Position numbers and translations under genes: made by a program. Shown in pieces: positions 1 through 9,421 of a stretch of DNA of 34,714 nt. Source of the stretch: Dioszegia crocea (taxonomy: Eukaryota; Basidiomycota; Tremellomycetes; Tremellales; Bulleribasidiaceae); NCBI GenBank assembly GCA_001600615.1, contig BCKK01000001.1, forward strand, positions 76,455-111,168, read 5' to 3'. Numbering within the stretch: position 1 is the first letter of the stretch; every line of letters begins with the position of its first letter. The notes beneath the pieces were generated by a model. That model was given only the letters and a program-made list of their open reading frames with translations. It searched no databases and was not told the origin of the DNA.

Positions 1-969
1 TATAGGTATCCTCTTCTCCGGCTCCTTGATTCTGAGTAACTACGCCTATTTGTCACTGTCGGTTTCGTTCATCCAAATGCTTAAGGTCAGTTCTTTGTCT
101 GCTCTCGATTTTGCAGTAGCTGAACACCTCAGGCATTCAACCCTGTTGCTATCCTCCTTATCTCCTTCGCGTTCCGGATCCAGAAACCCAGTTCTCGTCT
201 ATTGGCTATCGTTGGCGTAAGCTGCGCATGAAACAAGACTCACCTAGGAGAGGAGGACTAAGTTTATACTTCAGCTTATCTCCCTCGGGTGTATTCTTGC
301 CGCATACGGTGAAGTCCACTTTGAGATGTTCGGCTTTTTATGCCAATGCGCCGGTATATTATTTGAGGCTAGTCGACTGGTATTGATTCAGATCCTTCTA
401 CATGGACTGAAGGTAATTTTCATGAATCCACACACAGCTGGAGCTATAGCTTATTTTCTCAGATGAATCCCCTTGTATCGCTGCACTACTACGCTCCCGT
501 TTGCGCCGTCATCAACCTGTGCATCCTACCCTTTATTGAAGGTCTTGAGCCTTTCTACGCCTTGCGAAAGGTTGGGTTGTTGACCTTTTTCCTCAATGCT
601 GGAATGGCGTTTGCTTTGAATGTATTTCTACTATCCTTGTCGATGAATATAAATAATGCTGATTGCAACTCAGGTCGCCGCTGTTTTCCTCATCGCTGTC
701 GGATCAGGTCTTATCCTCACACTTGCCGGTGTGCTCAAGGATATCGTATGCTTTCATCCTGATCGTCTTTTGTCGAAGTGCCAAGTTGACAAAACCTCAG
801 CTGTTGATCTCCGGCTCAGTGATCGCATTTGGTAGTAATGTCACAGCGCTGCAAGTCTTTGGCTATCTGTAAGTCCATCCCTCAAGAGAGGAGCTTGGAG
901 GACTTCAGTTGATATGGCAGCATATCACTAGGTGGTCTGATCATGTTCAAAACCACTGGTGGCAAATAG
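1..969 (+). CDS. TPT-family nucleotide-sugar/triose-phosphate transporter, left copy (5' truncated by window)
   Basis: Seven exons are visible: <1-85, 133-216, 275-412, 463-621, 674-745, 801-868 and 921-969, all in one consistent reading frame and ending in TAG. They encode hydrophobic helices typical of the TPT/DUF250 branch of the drug/metabolite transporter superfamily, including GVLKDI and a terminal GYLISLGG segment followed by a polar KTTGGK tail. Such proteins are 10-span antiporters of the Golgi, ER or plastid. With UGD1 and UXS1 nearby, UDP-xylose or UDP-glucuronate is a reasonable substrate guess, but the sequence alone does not show it. The N-terminal exons lie off the left edge. 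Compared with the right copy I see only conservative changes (for example MNPLV/MDPLV, LRKVG/LQKVG, TALQ/TAVQ) and no lesion, so this copy may be functional. It is convergent with the UXS1 pseudogene. Confidence 0.8.
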
Positions 970-1923
970 GGTGGCTGGCCTGGGTCGAGGTGTCGAGACC
1001 ACCGTACGGGGGTTGCATCTAGGCCGTTGTGTATGGAGTATTGTGCAATTCCTGTAGGTGTGGAGCTGCAGACTGAGTTCAAGGTTCGTTCAGTCTGTTA
1101 CCTATGTGCAGTCGGGCGTCTACTAGCACATCTTACAGATTCGTTTGGCGAGAACAAACGAAATAAGTAACATACAGCAACGGCCGCTGTGTTCTCGGTA
1201 GAACCCTTAAGCGATGCGATTCGCGACTCATATGAACAGGGCCGCAGTGGTTTCGCTCTGAAACTAAGATACTAATCTTATTACGCCCGTACTGCACGAG
1301 CGGCCTTCTGAAGAGTGGGAATCTGCAAAGTCAGACAACTCATTAATCTCTCGGTATAAATTCGCACTGCACCAGTGCATATACTTATTCAGATGGGCTG
1401 TTTACTTACGCGATGACTATGTCGGAGGCTGTATGAAGACGATCAGTCTGGCTGACTGTTGTCACGATTCTCCATGCGCGTGGCTCTCCCAGTGGGTAAG
1501 TGATTACCTGGAATCCTGGATTGCTGTCCCCACTCTTAGAGCAGGATACTCTCCGTCCAATTGGCCACAGAGCTTAATCAGTCCACTCCCTCTGGTTTCG
1601 GCCAGCCTAAATGAGAAATGCTGATCCCTCTAGTCCTCTTGTGGATTCGCTACTCCCTTTGGGGACGTGGGGGAGCGACGGACTAGCGGCAATCCGGTTC
1701 GGCATTAGATCACATAACCTCAAGCTGATTTCCGCTGAAGACGTCTCCCGAATTTTCCTGACTTTGCCTCTCCTTTAGTTCTCCCTAGACGCCCGGAAAG
1801 TAGCAAAAGGACCGTGCTAAACTAACAACATATATCACTACTGTTCCTGCCAGGAAAATTCGGTAAACTCTGTAGGCGTGCTGGCATTCAAATAATTGTA
1901 CAGTTATACTGCCTCCGGCAATG
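970..1923. other. Intergenic, left-arm spacer
   Basis: No convincing gene. The short open frame at 1433-1624 has no recognisable features. About 970-1320 and 1430-1830 match the right-arm spacer inverted (about 15960-16326 and 15450-15880), so this is duplicated non-coding DNA. Confidence 0.6.
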
Positions 1924-2107
1924 TGTTGGGATATAGGAGGAATGTGCCGGTGGAGGCTAACGTAATATCGGGAGTGGAGGCAGGATACCCGAGTTCGCCA
2001 CTTTCACTTGGTCATGGGATGATGGCGTCAACCGAACAGGCTGCGGGGTATATACTAGGCAGTCGAGCTCAATGCATCTAGACATCGCTGAGAATATTCA
2101 TCTAATA
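1924..2107 (+). mobile_element. Solo LTR, copy A (184 bp) with 5-bp target-site duplication
   Basis: The element begins TGTTGGGATATAGG, ends ATCTAATA and is flanked by the direct repeat CAATG (1919-1923 and 2108-2112). Near-identical elements lie at 3627-3812 (-) and 14368-14551 (+). It contains a TATA-like GGTATATACTAGG. The right arm keeps the unfilled site: one CATTG (reverse complement of CAATG) at 15025-15029 inside matching flanks. No internal retroelement coding region is present, so this is a solo LTR left by LTR-LTR recombination. The ends TG...TA are inferred from the target duplications. Confidence 0.88.
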
Positions 2108-2545
2108 CAATGAACGCAGCTGAGACGAAGCTGTAGGCTTTACTAGGTCGGATCCTGGCAGGAATACGTGAAGCTGGCCTAGGTATGCAAGAGCATCTTG
2201 GAAGGGCCTCCTGGCCAGTCAAAGGCAGTTATGCCTATTTTGCGGTATTATGTCCCTTAATATTTACTAAATGATAATAGTCGGGCCCGAAGGCCGGAGC
2301 CGATAATAATAGTTTAGTAATAGCAGAGCGTGTGGCTACTATGTCTAATGATAGTAGGAGGCCACCCTACTATTACTATTTTAACTAGTACATTAGTAGA
2401 TAGACGGTAGGATGGTAAACGTAACTGCAGACACTGTAGCTAAAGCGCATGCACCTCCATCACCCCTAAAATGATAGCGTGGACTGGCAAATAGTTTGTA
2501 CTCATGTAAAGCACAAATCGTAATATGAGAAGCCCTCTAAAGACT
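2108..2545. other. Intergenic, AT-rich left-arm spacer
   Basis: 2108-2200 matches right-arm 14935-15025 inverted, and about 2400-2545 matches 14041-14145. Between them, 2230-2400 is AT-rich, rich in ATAGTAG/GATAATAG motifs, and has no right-arm counterpart. It includes a small perfect hairpin (2351-2358 with 2366-2373, 7-nt loop). No gene seen. Confidence 0.5.
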
Positions 2546-4224
2546 CTATAATTCGCCGGATCTTACTAAGGCGCTGTAATACTTAGTCATCTCGTAGATC
2601 TTCCGGTCAGCGCCGCTCACTCATGAGGAACCTAAATACTCACACCTTGCCTGACAGTCCACTGGGGAGCCCATTTCAGGCACTCCTTGGCTCGGCTGGT
2701 TTCGGCACGACGGCGCTGGGGATCATCGACGGGCATGTCCTTGTGAATGATACCGACGCGTTTTGCAAGAGGATTGCCATCCTCCTGCTGTACCTCCTCG
2801 ACGATATACTGCGAATTAGCCAGAGCGCATCGGACTGGAATACTACTCACTCTGACGGCCTCTGCAAAGCCAATAATGGTAAACTCGTCCGAGGACCCAA
2901 TACTGACTGGGCGGCTCTCAGATCCGTTCATGAGGAGGATCAGGCCATCAACAAGGTCAAAAAAAATACTGGAAGGAACGAGTCTGTTTGCCGTCACCGT
3001 AGACAGTCATGTCCTCGTCCTTGAGCGCCTGGATGATAAAGTTTGAAACGACTCGGCCATCGTAGGGGTTCATGCGGGGCCCAAAGGTATTGAATATGCG
3101 GGCGACGCGGACCTCGCATTTGTCCTGGTGCATGTAGCCGTAGGTGAGGGTTTCAGCGACACGCTTGCCCTCGTCATAGCAAGCGCGGGGACCGATGCAG
3201 TTGACATGACCCCAATACTCTTCGCGCTGCGGGTGCTCCTCGGGGTCACCGTATACTTCGGAGGTAGACGTGATGAGGAAACGGGCTTTGGTTCGCTTGG
3301 CGAGACCGAGCATGTGAGGGTACCCATGAAGGAGGTCTTGACCGTCTTGATAGGGTTGTACTGATAGTGGGGTGGTGAGGCCGGGCAGGCAAGATGGTAG
3401 ATTTCTAGAGTTAGCCATGTTACGACCCCTGACTCACGGTCGACCTCAATCATGAACGGCTCGACGACATCATGACGGATGAGACCGAAGTTGGGGTGAG
3501 CGATCCAGTGGGAAACCTAGTTTCAGCTGGGTTTCGGCGGACAAATCACCGTAGTCCTGCTGCCTGTGAAGAAGTTGTCGAGGACGGTAACCTCGTGACC
3601 GAGGAGCATTAGACGGTCGACCAAATTATTAGACAATATTCTCAGCGATGTGAAGATGCATTGAGCTCGACTGCCTAGTATATACCCCGCAGCCTGTTCG
3701 GTAGACGCCATCATCCCATGACCAAGTGAAAGTGGCGAACTCGGGTTATATCCTGCCTCCACTCCCGTTATTACGTCAGCTTCCACCGGCACATTCCTCC
3801 TATATCCTAACACAGATGGGACCCAACGGAACCGGCGCCGCCAGTCACTGCTGGTCAGCAGAAGCCATATACTGAAGGCCGCAAAGGCTACAAAGGATGC
3901 GCTTGCGGTTTGCGTTGGGCAAGAGCCGGACGGAAGGGAAATGTGCTACCGTGCTATACTGGATCGAGTTGGTCTCTTTGTCGTAACTTGACTCAGCGCC
4001 AAACATCTTGCCTGCACCTGGAAGGGGGACCGACGCGGCCCTGGGACCTTGGCTTGTCAGCGATCACCACTTGGTAAGATGGCTGAGCTCACCAAGTACA
4101 AGCTGCGAAGGGTAGAGCTCGACGGTCGAGTCGAAATCGAAGCGGTCGGAACCGACAAATTTAATGTCTGCGTCCTGATAATAAGTGTCTAATCCAATTC
4201 GGTGTTCACCTTCGCGGGAGCCAT
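2546..4224 (-). pseudogene. UXS1: UDP-glucuronate decarboxylase (UXS1) left copy, broken by a solo LTR and further lesions
   Basis: Reading the minus strand from ATG 4224 to TAG 2546, the eight-exon structure of the intact right copy can be followed at high identity, but the gene is disrupted. A 186-bp solo LTR (3627-3812) splits exon 4 right after the GSHL of the NAD-binding motif. The donor of intron 3 has changed from GTGAGC to a TGTAGC context. One base is missing in the ACCCTCA(A)CATG stretch near 3315. Near 2957-2970 the bases encoding YIHD are replaced by a run of eight T (A on the plus strand), which also adds a base. The first and last exons and most introns are still recognisable. 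Decay is recent relative to the duplication, since the remaining coding sequence is little changed. Whether it is transcribed is unknown. Confidence 0.93.
3627..3812 (-). mobile_element. Solo LTR, copy B (186 bp), inserted in UXS1 exon 4
   Basis: Same family as 1924-2107 and 14368-14551. On the minus strand it begins TGTTAGGATATAGG and ends GTCTAATA. It is flanked by ATCTG (3813-3817, minus strand) and ATTTG (3622-3626), a 5-bp target duplication with one later mismatch. The intact UXS1 copy reads straight through the empty site CCCATCTGGTCGACC near 12955, which fixes the insertion point. Confidence 0.9.
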
Positions 4225-4323
4225 GTTGCACTTTAAATGGGGTCAATTGTAAGTTATGGATTGGGGTAAGATGTTCAAGTGGCGTATAAAGCGACGGGTG
4301 GAGTTCAGCCAGAAGGCTGTCAA

Positions 4324-4551
4324 AGGGATTCGTGACTGGGGTGTTGGGTGACTGCGCGGCAACTAAGAGTACATAGTAACTATGAGGATATATAAAAGCG
4401 GTTTAGAGAAGGGGAGGGATGAAAAGCTGCGAGATAAAAGTCAACCGCGTCTGGGTTGACGTAAGGTGACTATAATCCCGAGTGTGGCGAATTGAAGGAA
4501 TGAGGGGGGTATTAAGGATTTGTTGGTGTGTGGTATGTTCCATATGACAAA
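4324..4551 (+). repeat. 228-bp TATA-containing block, copy 1
   Basis: This block upstream of the UXS1 pseudogene matches 27933-28160 in inverted orientation along its length. The shared features include TATATAAAAGCGG, a CGCGTC/CGCGATTGAC segment and a CACGARTCCCT end. The intact right UXS1 copy lacks the block: its upstream region passes from a GCTGACA motif (near 12445) to TTTACGCCAATTGAACATC in about 50 bp. It is either an inserted small element or a promoter segment lost from the right arm. As read on the plus strand the TATATAAAAG (about 4389-4398) points towards the GT90 gene at 5942. Confidence 0.7.
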
Positions 4552-4665
4552 GGCCCCATTTGCGTCCATTCAATGTGGGATCCGAGAGCGTTTTGTCAGC
4601 ACGATAAGCGGGGTTCCGCTTCGAGTACAATGACGTGGCCTGAATGCAGACACATCTCGCACTGC

Positions 4666-5941
4666 CTTCCCGGTTCCAAACCTGACGCAGACGTCAGCGG
4701 ATCGAGGAGGTGACGAGCGCTTCTGAAAACCGTGAGGGGCAGAATCATTCGCCCCACTTATCTTCCCGCTTCAGCCATCCATAGGCTATCGCAACCAGCA
4801 TCCAGTCAGTCGACAGTCAGACTCTTACCTCTTCACGTAGCGCTACGGGCCCGCCGAAGAAGAATAGTAGTCACCTTGCAGCAATTGACTGAGTGGACCC
4901 CACATGGCTGGCCGAAAAACGCCAACTCGGCCTTGAGTCGATGTTATTCGCCGATCAGCAATATGGAACCTGAAATTGTGAAGACCGCTAAGCAGCTTGT
5001 GGCAAGGTCGAGTCATATGGCCGCACACACAAAGGGGCAAATGCTGCCCAGCCAGGACTGCCCAACTCGAATTTACAAGGCTAAAATTCGCTTAACCCGG
5101 GTTTTTTTTTAATCGAGTTTGTAGTAGTTTGCCCAACAATCGATGAGCTGTAAGCTCGTAAAGGCAACAGTTCAGTGGAGATGTTTCTCACGTTGCAAAC
5201 ACGCGTAGCGAAAGCACCACCATGTGCCCTCTCAACGGTATCATCATTCCGGGTTTCCTGCGGAACAGTCCCCTCAAAGAAATTGAGTCTTTCATACGAG
5301 AACTCGCTTTATATCTCTGCGCGAGACCATGACGCCGCAGCAGTCTGAGCTTAGTCTGGGTTCAGCTAGGCGTGTGTAGACAGGACGATGACATATCAAT
5401 GCGAGTGAGCAGGCTGACCAGAGGTAAGACAGGTCCCACGCAGTCAATGTGGGGTTGTTGCCAGCTAGAGGATGGAAATCAACAGCGAATGGGTATTAGC
5501 ACAGGGAGAGTAGAACGGATAGCCAAGTCCAATAGAATGTCGCAGGGGAAGGAGGTAGATCAGATGGATTTTTAGGATCGATATAGGTGTATGGGGCGGG
5601 ACATATACTTCTCTGTCCGGTGTGATGTGCTTAGTTGTATGAGACTTGGATAGATTTGACAAATTTGTCGTGGAAAGTCGTCGGGAAAGATGGCCGACCC
5701 TAAGGCCCAAGTGTATCTGAAATGGATGTATATAGTATGTAAGGTATGTGTTGCTCTGGCGAGGTTTCATATCTAACCTAGCTGACTACCCAAACGCCTC
5801 CCCCCGTTTTCCAAGTGTTAGCGGGACGGAGGTATATATTTACCCGGATCCGATCCGAACTGTTAGGAAACTGAATCTGTACACAAGCTCGGTCATCTTA
5901 CAGGGTGCAAGCTTATCTTAAAGTAACGCGCAAACATAAGC
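4666..5941. other. Intergenic region upstream of first GT90 gene
   Basis: Several open frames (such as 4732-5112) show no recognisable domain or supported splice pattern. The only features noted are a T9 run near 5103-5111 and the TATA motif at 5833. It is treated as non-coding upstream sequence. Confidence 0.45.
5833..5839 (+). promoter_or_regulatory. Possible TATA box of GT90 gene 1
   Basis: TATATAT lies about 105 bp upstream of the ATG at 5942, with no other obvious core element between. Placement relative to the start is reasonable for a fungal promoter; no transcript evidence is available. Confidence 0.35.
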
Positions 5942-8622
5942 ATGATCCCCTTTATTCGAGGGAAAGTCAAAGTCATCACTCTCGTCGTATCAATCCTCTC
6001 CATTGTATACCTCAGCACATCACCTTCACTCGTCTCTCCTCTTTCCGCCAATAGACCTTGGAGTCACGTCTCATCCTGGCTGGGCTCCGATGAGTTGCGA
6101 TTACGCTACCTCGACGGAGTGGCGTATGTGGATCAGCTGGGCAACGATGGGCGGCATCCGATCGAAGCGCTAATTGCGCGTGGGAAGCAAAAGGCGGCTG
6201 CGCTGGAAAGGAAGAAAGAGGGGGTGAAGACACTGCGCCATGCTGTGAGGGATTATGTAGATGCGTATGGGATGCAGCCGCCAGAAGGATTTGATGAATG
6301 GTACGTCGATCTTCGCCATATGCACCTGCAACGGGAAACTGATGACTCGGGTATGCACTTGCCAGCAGTCTGGATGTCCCCGCCGTCCCGTCACTTTTTC
6401 CGCTCGCGCATAATTCGGTGCTCCCCTTTCTATCTCTCCCGGCTCGACTCCTTCGTCAGCGCGCACAAGATCTCGTGCTGGGTGGAGGGATTTTTGGGAT
6501 CGAGTACAGGCCCGAGGCGGAAACTCCGGCAGAGAGAGTGAAGGCGGTACATGATAACGATGGCCTAACGCATTTCAAGACTCTACACACGTGAGCTGAG
6601 ACTTGCACTACAGCGACATTCAGGCGGCTTCGCGTGATGGAGTTGACGAAGTGTAGCGAATGGGTAGATCTCTCACTCCTAGATGGAGCACGAATCCCGC
6701 GCAGCCAAAATCCCCAGGATCCAATGTTACTCGCTGTATGGGTCGATGATGTCTCGCATCACCCACCTTCAGCCAGACTCCTCAGGCGGAGTCGAGAGCT
6801 AGCGCATGCTGGACAAGGTATGCGTAATCACTGGAAGATTCCGACTACAATCAATGTATTCTAACTTCTTATCAGTCTGGGATGAGGAAGAGCTGCTGGC
6901 TTTAGAGGCTGAGGAAGCGACAAAGAAAGGCTGGTAAGCCGCTAACGGGCAAGCTGGGCAAGACATAGCTTACTGCACAGGGGTAACGCCTGCGAACCTG
7001 CACATAATCGCTTCTCCGGCCAAGATGCCCTCTCTGCCGTTCAACGGATGAATGCCCAGGTGTCAAGTTTTGTCGATGACCCGATGATTTACGCAGATCC
7101 ATGTACGCATCCCGAGCATCTACGCCAGGTAAGCTATCGTGGAAGCTGGATGGGCTAGGGACGGGCTGATGAGGGAGAACGGTGAGATGATTATGAAGGA
7201 GGAATGGAATGTGGGGGGCTTGCTTCCCTTGACTTCCTTGAATTCGGTAAGCTAGCTTACCGGCAATGATCGCGGTGAAATTCAGCTGACCGAGGAGCCA
7301 ATCGGCGGGGGCGAGATCATCGGACCCACCACCGTCGGGCGCAATTGTCAGCTCCGTTTTTCTGATCCTGAAGGGCTATCCTGGAGGAGAAACTGATACT
7401 TCAGCTGTAGCACCTTATATGCCATGGTCTTCCAAAGTGGAATCCCGCCTCTGGTGGCGAGGCAACGCTCACTCCGCATTCTACTACGACAGGTGGGATT
7501 GGCGAGCGAGTCAACGATTCCGCTTGTCCGACTATGCAAGCGGTCGACGGGAACGAATTGACAGGGACAAAGCGGGCACTCCTAATCTGAAGGAGTCCAC
7601 GAGTCCTGTCTTGCTCGAACGAGAGCTGCGATTGAAAAGGGAGTGGAGGGACCGGGATCTGCTGAGGAAGACGTATCTGGATATTGCGCTTATTAGTACG
7701 GTGAGTTGTCAGTTTATGACAGGCGGGATCTCACTCACAGTGTCAGCAACGATTGTGGTCGGTACGCTGTCGTCCTTGTTGTTGATAGGACAGAAGATAT
7801 TTCATCATTAACGAAAACAGTGCGGGGGCCACTACTCACACGCTTTCTTCTGCCACACTCCTGATGGACGGCCAAATGCAACGTGTCCTCAGCTCGACAC
7901 ATGCGACGCTACCCTCGATGCTGAATATGACTTCGCCCCGTGGGCTGATAGATCATACGAGACCAAGTGTGCTCCGCGATTTGACGGCGAGAAGTGGAAC
8001 GAGGACTGATCGCAACAGACATAAATTCCGGCTGGATGTCGATGGTTTTGGGTGGACAACGAGATGGCGGGAAGAGCTGTCAAAGAACAACGTGGTCATC
8101 AAGGCTACGCTCTATGTGAGTCGCCACAGCCTCATCTGGCTACCCTCCTTCGCTAAGAAGGGATACAGCTGACATGTAAGCCGGAATGGTGGTCTGTAAG
8201 CCGTCGCAGACACAGCCTCGTCGATGGACTAACCACATAGCCTCAAGCAATCCCCTGGCATTCTTATATACCTGCCTCTTACACATTTGCGGAACTATAC
8301 GATATTATGGCTTTCTTCACCGGTACGCCGGAAGAGCGGGGTGGCAAGATTACCCCGCAGCGGAAGAAAGTGCTTGCGGAGCGAGATGAGATGGCTGAGG
8401 GAATCGCCACCAGGGGACGGGAATTTGCAATGACTCGTTTACGGTGACGTACCTGCATTACAACTTGGGTTCCAGCTAATGCTTTCTAGGCACGAGGATA
8501 TGCGAGTGTACATGTTTCTTTTACTTCTTGAGGTGTGTCTCATGCCGAGTCCTGGGCTGATTCGGCAGTATCGACGGGCATGGTCAGATGATCGGATCGC
8601 GGCGACTTTTAGGTTGGAGTGA
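5942..8622 (+). CDS. CAP10-like GT90 glycosyltransferase, paralogue 1
   Basis: Fifteen exons: 5942-6300, 6366-6590, 6657-6817, 6876-6933, 6981-7128, 7178-7246, 7298-7346, 7405-7700, 7747-7761, 7821-7966, 8019-8115, 8181-8195, 8241-8443, 8490-8532 and 8569-8622, giving about 645 aa. This is close to the usual length of Cryptococcus Cap10. A short cytosolic N-terminus and one membrane anchor (about residues 10-26) precede a luminal catalytic domain. Visible family signatures are PPEGFDE, LWWRG (about 373-376), LDVDGFGWTTRW, PEWW, a YDIMAFFTG segment and HEDMRVYMF. GT90 members of this family include the xylosyltransferase Cxt1. Donor and acceptor here are unknown, though UDP-xylose fits the neighbours. 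Oddity: the ancestral acceptor of intron 1 (6349-6350) reads GG, not AG. Splicing would have to use the tandem CAGCAG at 6363-6368, costing five or six residues including the motif Trp. Convergent with the gene at 9422-10901. Confidence 0.85.
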
Positions 8623-9421
8623 TTGGTATTTATCGCGCGAGGCACAACAAGTCGTCAACTTTGAGGGATATCTTATGGAGCTTAGATGTACCGGATAGAG
8701 ACACAGAAAACCTGTCAGTTGACAGATAGTTTCGCATAGATTTTACTGTATACTGGAAGCTGTCCGGGCGTGTGTTACACTGGCGCGGTACAACAAAAGG
8801 CCACGTATTGCCATCGATCTTTCCTTGGGTCGCATGCCGTTACGCGCATCAGACTCCACAAATTACGCTCAGCCAAATGTCGTGTCGAGGAGTCTGCCCC
8901 AACGCTGACAGTACTGCAAGGACTTAGCTAGCAGTACATGGCCGATGGCTCTGTGCTTACTCTGAATCATTGTTTGATGCTGCCTCAATTGTCAACCAGA
9001 ATAGAGAGATGGGCTGGGACAAAACGGCGAGGAGTCAAAGTTGTGGTCCCATCCTGCACCGGATGTCTGTGAAAACCGACTCGTCACAGAGAATAAGGGC
9101 TCTCACATGACAGATGATCATGCCTCGATATTGTCGGTATTATCCGGCCTCGTTATAATCTGTGCGGCGATAGTGGCATCCCCGGCCGTTTGAGCGCCGC
9201 GCCACTACATTGTACGGTATGTATCAAGAACGGCCAAGGTCATCTCCCGAGTAGAAGCGCACCAACGCTCTCACCTCGCGCGAAAACAGGGCTTGAACGA
9301 TGATCGATTCTCCAATCTAAAGGTCTTCAGCTGGGTCGCGATTAACCCTTAGACAAGAGGACAAGGCGAGATCCTCGTGTGAGGGGAAGGCACCAACGCA
9401 AGCCGAATTTGCATGAAAAGT
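8623..9421. other. Intergenic region between convergent glycosyltransferase genes
   Basis: The 3' flanks of the GT90 gene (+) and the PLOD-like gene (-) meet here. No coding potential, RNA gene or repeat was recognised on either strand. Confidence 0.5.

Larger units (their letters stand above)
1..4665. repeat. Left arm of large inverted duplication
   Basis: The arm contains a transporter gene (+) and a UXS1 copy (-). Both recur in opposite orientation and order in the right arm (12375-17311+). Base 1 pairs with about 17292, transporter stop 969 with 16327, UXS1 stop 2546 with 14040 and UXS1 start 4224 with 12550. Exons are almost identical; intergenic stretches are clearly similar but carry indels, for example 970-1320 against 15960-16326 and 2108-2200 against 14935-15025. 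The arm starts outside the window. Its inner end is placed near 4665, where similarity to 12375-12450 fades. Confidence 0.9.

Noticed and set aside
1896..2081. 61-codon open frame repeated at 1896, 3523-3813 and 14346 as a small protein family
   Set aside because: The frames lie inside the solo LTRs, and the similarity follows the element boundaries and target duplications, not codons.
6591..6656. In-frame stop and frameshift in GT90 paralogue 1 exon 3
   Set aside because: It arises only if two very short introns (19-23 nt) are assumed. A single 66-nt intron ending in GTGTAG restores frame and the paralogue shows the same layout.
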